Shown here: piece after piece, positions 60,959 to 64,000 of the stretch
Layout: the number at the start of each line of letters is the position of its first letter
Position numbering within the stretch: the first letter of the stretch is position 1
Assembly (NCBI GenBank): GCA_024867545.1
Contig: JANFNE010000042.1
Location: forward strand, 1 to 64,000
Length of the DNA stretch: 64,000 nt
Direction of reading: 5' to 3'
Source: Phytopythium helicoides
Lineage: Eukaryota > Oomycota > Peronosporomycetes > Pythiales > Pythiaceae
Notes under the pieces: generated by a model
Databases searched by the model: none
Seen by the model: the letters and a program-made list of their open reading frames with translations, nothing else
Told to the model about the DNA's origin: nothing
Position numbers and translations under genes: made by a program

Positions 60959-63900
60959 ATGAGCCGCCTCACGCGGCTCGGGAGTGATGTCCCGGTGTAC
61001 TTCCCGTCCATCGTGTCGACGTCGGCAACTGCTTCAGGAGAGCAACGGTTCATACCGAGTCCGCCCCAAAAAGGACGCCATCACGCCAAGAAGCAGCACG
61101 AAGGTGCATCAGCTCGTGTTCAACTGGAGCCATTGCGGCCACCAATCAACATCCCGGGAAGCGGAGCCAGTGGGAATACTAGTGCTCGATTATCGATCAG
61201 CTCGTCTTCGGGGCGGATCTCGTGGGATTCTAAAGTAATGGAAGGAGGCAGTACGGTGGCCGAGAACGTGGCGACATTTCAGGAACTTGACCGCAAGCTG
61301 CAGTTTTACAAGCAACTTTCAGCTCTAAAGCTCCGCAGCGTTGTGACGTCTGAGCATGAGCTCCTACGCCGAATAGATGGCGTGCTTGCAGCTACCGCGA
61401 CAGCTCTAGACGCTGATCACGCACTACTGTACGCCGTGGATAATGTATCAGGAACACTCAGTGTCACCGCTAGCACAAAGATCGGCGTCGTGGGATTTCA
61501 AGTGGACAGGGAATCTTATTCACTGCACGAATACTTGCCAGCCCACGCCAATTCTGAGAATGAGGATGTTGAGAAGTACAGCGAGAATGAATCTGCAGGC
61601 GAAGGGGAAGCTAATGCGTCTTGTCGAGCTGGAATGAATGAACCGACGGTGTTCTATGTGCCAAACTTGCAGACTTTGTCAACTTACCACTTTGACTCCG
61701 ACGTTGATTCGCGTGCTCAAGACTCAACTGAAGTGAATCGCACGCGGAGTATTGTAGCAGCTACAATTGCAGACGAGTGTCGACGCACCATATTTATTGT
61801 CGAGGCTCGGAGCTTCCGCGATGTTACATTCTCATCGTCAATATTCTCAGCCGCTGTTACAGCTATCGAGAATATCGCCTTTGCATTCGATCTCAAGCAG
61901 GAGCATGTCCACGCCGTGCGATCGTATTCAGCTCTGGAAAACCTCCTGCATGGTGCCTTGAAACCTCCACGCTGTCCATCAAAATTACTTTTACAGCAAT
62001 TTGAGCCGAGCAGCAACACTCCAGAAATTGAGCCAACTACATCCACAGGAGAGGCCGTGGCTGGTTTGGAAATGGACGAGCTGAAATACTTGCAGTCGCC
62101 GAACGCACAAGTGATTTTGGAAGAATTGCTATCGCATTCGCGGTACACAGGCGCATACTTCATTGAGCTTCACACAATGCGTCATGTGTGCGAAGTATTG
62201 GCTGTGTGCGGTGACACTGGCCCAGAAAACGGTGATATTCAATGCTCTCTACAATCTTTTCTAAGTCCAACACTGGATGAAGACGACTCAGAAGCGTCGG
62301 CTTCAAATTTGAGCGTTAGGAAACTGTTATTCCAACAACTTGTAGATAGCACAGATCAGCGCACAGAAATCGATCTGCTGACGAATGATGCATTCAGGAA
62401 TCTTTTTGCGCCGCTGAGCATTTCAGCACTAGACTTCCTCCCTGTTCCTTCAAGTATCTCGACGCGCTCTGCTGGAGTGCTTTGCATTAGCGCTCCAACA
62501 TTTGCTGATTCAAGTTCGTCGATCACGTCAAACCAGGCTAGTATGCCACATCCGCTGCATTACACTGCTCGCGCTCTAAAGCCGTTCCTAGCTTCGCTAG
62601 CACTTGCTCATGTTCTCAAGAAGAAAGATGATGATATGCGGACTTCAACACTGCAGAAGAAGAAGCTTATTGCACTTTTCAAATCACACTTTCATCTTGA
62701 GTCAGTCAATGACCCCGCTACTCTTGTTAACACCATCTGTGCGGTAGGAAGCGATTTGTTCAACACCAGCCGTGTCACCCTGTACGTCGCGGATGCCATC
62801 AAGAGTGAGCTGTGGTCACTCAGTTCTCTCGGGAGTGTCAATGGGCTCCGCATTCCGTATGGCAAAGGTATCTCTGGAACTGTTGCAGCCACAAAGGAGA
62901 CGCTGGTTGTGCGAAATCCGTACGCGGACCCTCGATTCGACCGATCCTTCGATGTCAAGTTCGGCTTCAAAACCGAGTCGCTGTTAACGTTTCCTGTGCT
63001 CGACAAAAATGGCGAGACTCTTGGCGTGATCCAAGCTGTGAACTTTCGAGGCTTTCTCGATGCAGAGACTGCTGCTGGAAACCCTCTGCTTGCACGCTTT
63101 GATGAAAAACTTCTCGATGTTTATCGGCACCTCGCGGCCCATGCCTTGAGGATCAACTCATCCCTCATTACATTTGCAAAGGTGCAAGCAGACTACTGGG
63201 TAAACCGCGCCGTGCTAGTTGAGCACCAGCAGCTTCACAATCAACCCCATTCAGGAGAAAACGACGGAGCCACTTCTGACGGGTCAGCTTCAGATGCTTC
63301 AACTGTTGACACAAGTGGCATGACACCCCGATCCGCTGCTCAGGCAATAGCCGCTGGTCCGGGACTGCAGCTCGTTTCCGGTCAAATTGAAGTTGCAAGT
63401 GTCCACTCGTTACTCGACATTAGTGGCTTTGACGAGGCAAAACGGGTGCCTCGAAATAAGTGGAGTACATTTGCATATGCGTGCTGGGCTCTCGGCGGGT
63501 TTCTACTCCTAGCGTCACGTCAGCGCGTTTTGCGTCGTCTTGAACTCGAAACAAAGCTAGATGAGGAGGACGAAGACGAATCGCCACGTGAGCATACCAA
63601 TACTAGTCGGACCAACAGCGTTGCGGACGACAAGACATCCTCTGGACTTGGCGGAAGATTGCGAAGCCGAAGCCGTATAGCCTCTATGGTTCGCGCTGGC
63701 CGAGCAAACTCGTTGATCAACCGCTGGCGCCGAATAACGATGGATCACAACGATGGACGAGTCGACGAACTCCTCGACCCGAATTATGACCCTCTCAGCA
63801 AATCCATTCTGGAGCTTGAAGCGAGTGCGTTCATGCTCTTCGACGGACTCATGCTTGTCTCGACGTTCCGAATCGAGGAGCGCACACTTCGCGCATTTAT

Positions 63901-64000
63901 CTCGGGCATCGCACGGACATATCGATCGGTATCGTACCACAGCTTCTTTCACGGGTTTGATGTTGCACTGACAGCATATCGCCTCGTGCGCACCACGGGT
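60959..64000 (+). CDS. GAF-domain cyclic nucleotide phosphodiesterase, 5' part
   Basis: Open from the ATG at 60959 to the window edge (1014 codons, no stop, no intron). Residues about 577-705 form a GAF domain (LVNTICAVGSDLFNTSRVTLYV, GLRIPYGKGISGTVAATKE, ESLLTFPVLDKNGETLGVIQAVN). An upstream region at about 138-190 (LLRRIDGVLAATATALDADHALLYAV) looks like a second, weaker GAF. A single hydrophobic segment at about 835-857 (FAYACWALGGFLLL) could cross the membrane between GAF and catalytic parts. From about 957 the class I PDE domain begins: LRAFISGIARTYRSVSYHSFFHGFDV, where YHSFFHGFDV matches the signature metal-binding H(N/S).xHa.DV. It would hydrolyse cAMP or cGMP. The HD metal ligands further on lie outside the window. 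Confidence 0.85.
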   Translation, partial: MSRLTRLGSDVPVYFPSIVSTSATASGEQRFIPSPPQKGRHHAKKQHEGASARVQLEPLRPPINIPGSGASGNTSARLSISSSSGRISWDSKVMEGGSTVAENVATFQELDRKLQFYKQLSALKLRSVVTSEHELLRRIDGVLAATATALDADHALLYAVDNVSGTLSVTASTKIGVVGFQVDRESYSLHEYLPAHANSENEDVEKYSENESAGEGEANASCRAGMNEPTVFYVPNLQTLSTYHFDSDVDSRAQDSTEVNRTRSIVAATIADECRRTIFIVEARSFRDVTFSSSIFSAAVTAIENIAFAFDLKQEHVHAVRSYSALENLLHGALKPPRCPSKLLLQQFEPSSNTPEIEPTTSTGEAVAGLEMDELKYLQSPNAQVILEELLSHSRYTGAYFIELHTMRHVCEVLAVCGDTGPENGDIQCSLQSFLSPTLDEDDSEASASNLSVRKLLFQQLVDSTDQRTEIDLLTNDAFRNLFAPLSISALDFLPVPSSISTRSAGVLCISAPTFADSSSSITSNQASMPHPLHYTARALKPFLASLALAHVLKKKDDDMRTSTLQKKKLIALFKSHFHLESVNDPATLVNTICAVGSDLFNTSRVTLYVADAIKSELWSLSSLGSVNGLRIPYGKGISGTVAATKETLVVRNPYADPRFDRSFDVKFGFKTESLLTFPVLDKNGETLGVIQAVNFRGFLDAETAAGNPLLARFDEKLLDVYRHLAAHALRINSSLITFAKVQADYWVNRAVLVEHQQLHNQPHSGENDGATSDGSASDASTVDTSGMTPRSAAQAIAAGPGLQLVSGQIEVASVHSLLDISGFDEAKRVPRNKWSTFAYACWALGGFLLLASRQRVLRRLELETKLDEEDEDESPREHTNTSRTNSVADDKTSSGLGGRLRSRSRIASMVRAGRANSLINRWRRITMDHNDGRVDELLDPNYDPLSKSILELEASAFMLFDGLMLVSTFRIEERTLRAFISGIARTYRSVSYHSFFHGFDVALTAYRLVRTTG

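Noticed and set aside
1..64000. tRNA, rRNA or snRNA genes
   Set aside because: I looked for T-arm/A-box-like signatures and found none I could support.

Overview
The window reads as nuclear DNA of an oomycete, probably a Phytophthora/Pythium-type water mould. Introns are numerous and short (about 50-100 nt), almost all GT-AG with gtgagt/gtaagt/gtacgt-like donors. Genes are tightly packed, often as divergent pairs. The gene set is eukaryotic: eRF3, RFC5, METTL13-like, WRAP73-like, an RCK-type K+ channel, tandem RGS, VHS/GAT, GAF-PDE. No bacterial, viral or transposon genes were recognised. The assignment is inferred from gene content and structure, not from a database search.

Left third (1-25.3 kb), mostly conserved single-copy genes: 5' end of a DGAT2 acyltransferase (-); TPR/U-box E3 ligase (+); unknown 326-aa protein (+); two head-to-head paralogous Mut-7/EXD3-like exonucleases (4474-8353 - and 8510-12210 +); acidic protein (+); an 1814-aa protein in which EF-hand pairs sit inside fibronectin III folds (+); METTL13-like dual methyltransferase (-) divergent from eRF3 (+); RFC5 (-).

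Middle (25.3-42 kb): a gene-poor 2.4-kb stretch, a LEA-like helical protein, a 9-exon K+ channel, then a rearranged block. That block holds a palindrome with 2175-bp arms (34304-36478 / 37680-39854), each arm with an identical OYE flavin oxidoreductase gene. The 1.2-kb loop holds most of a leucine-zipper gene whose 5' end is duplicated in the other arm. The palindrome is flanked by 1.2-kb direct repeats (33071-34303 / 39981-~41235) containing the K+ channel tail and the 3' part of WRAP73. The right repeat belongs to an intact WRAP73 gene; the left is a truncated, frameshifted copy.

Right third (42-64 kb): acidic protein, tandem-RGS protein, then a second palindrome with ~3.1-kb arms (44577-47709 / 49011-52143) and a 1.3-kb loop. 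Its arms each carry the same divergent pair of LEA-like genes, and its loop carries a shortened paralog. A fourth type of LEA-like gene follows at 52440. Then come a TOM1-like VHS/GAT adaptor, the urease GTPase UreG, a large coiled-coil protein with a C-terminal membrane segment, and a GAF/phosphodiesterase gene cut by the window end.

The most notable features are the two near-identical palindromes, the seven-locus LEA-like family, the EF-hand-in-FN3 architecture, the three-activity Mut-7-like proteins and a 10-bp promoter motif shared by unrelated genes. All exon boundaries were placed by eye from splice consensus, frame and, where possible, paralog or family comparison.
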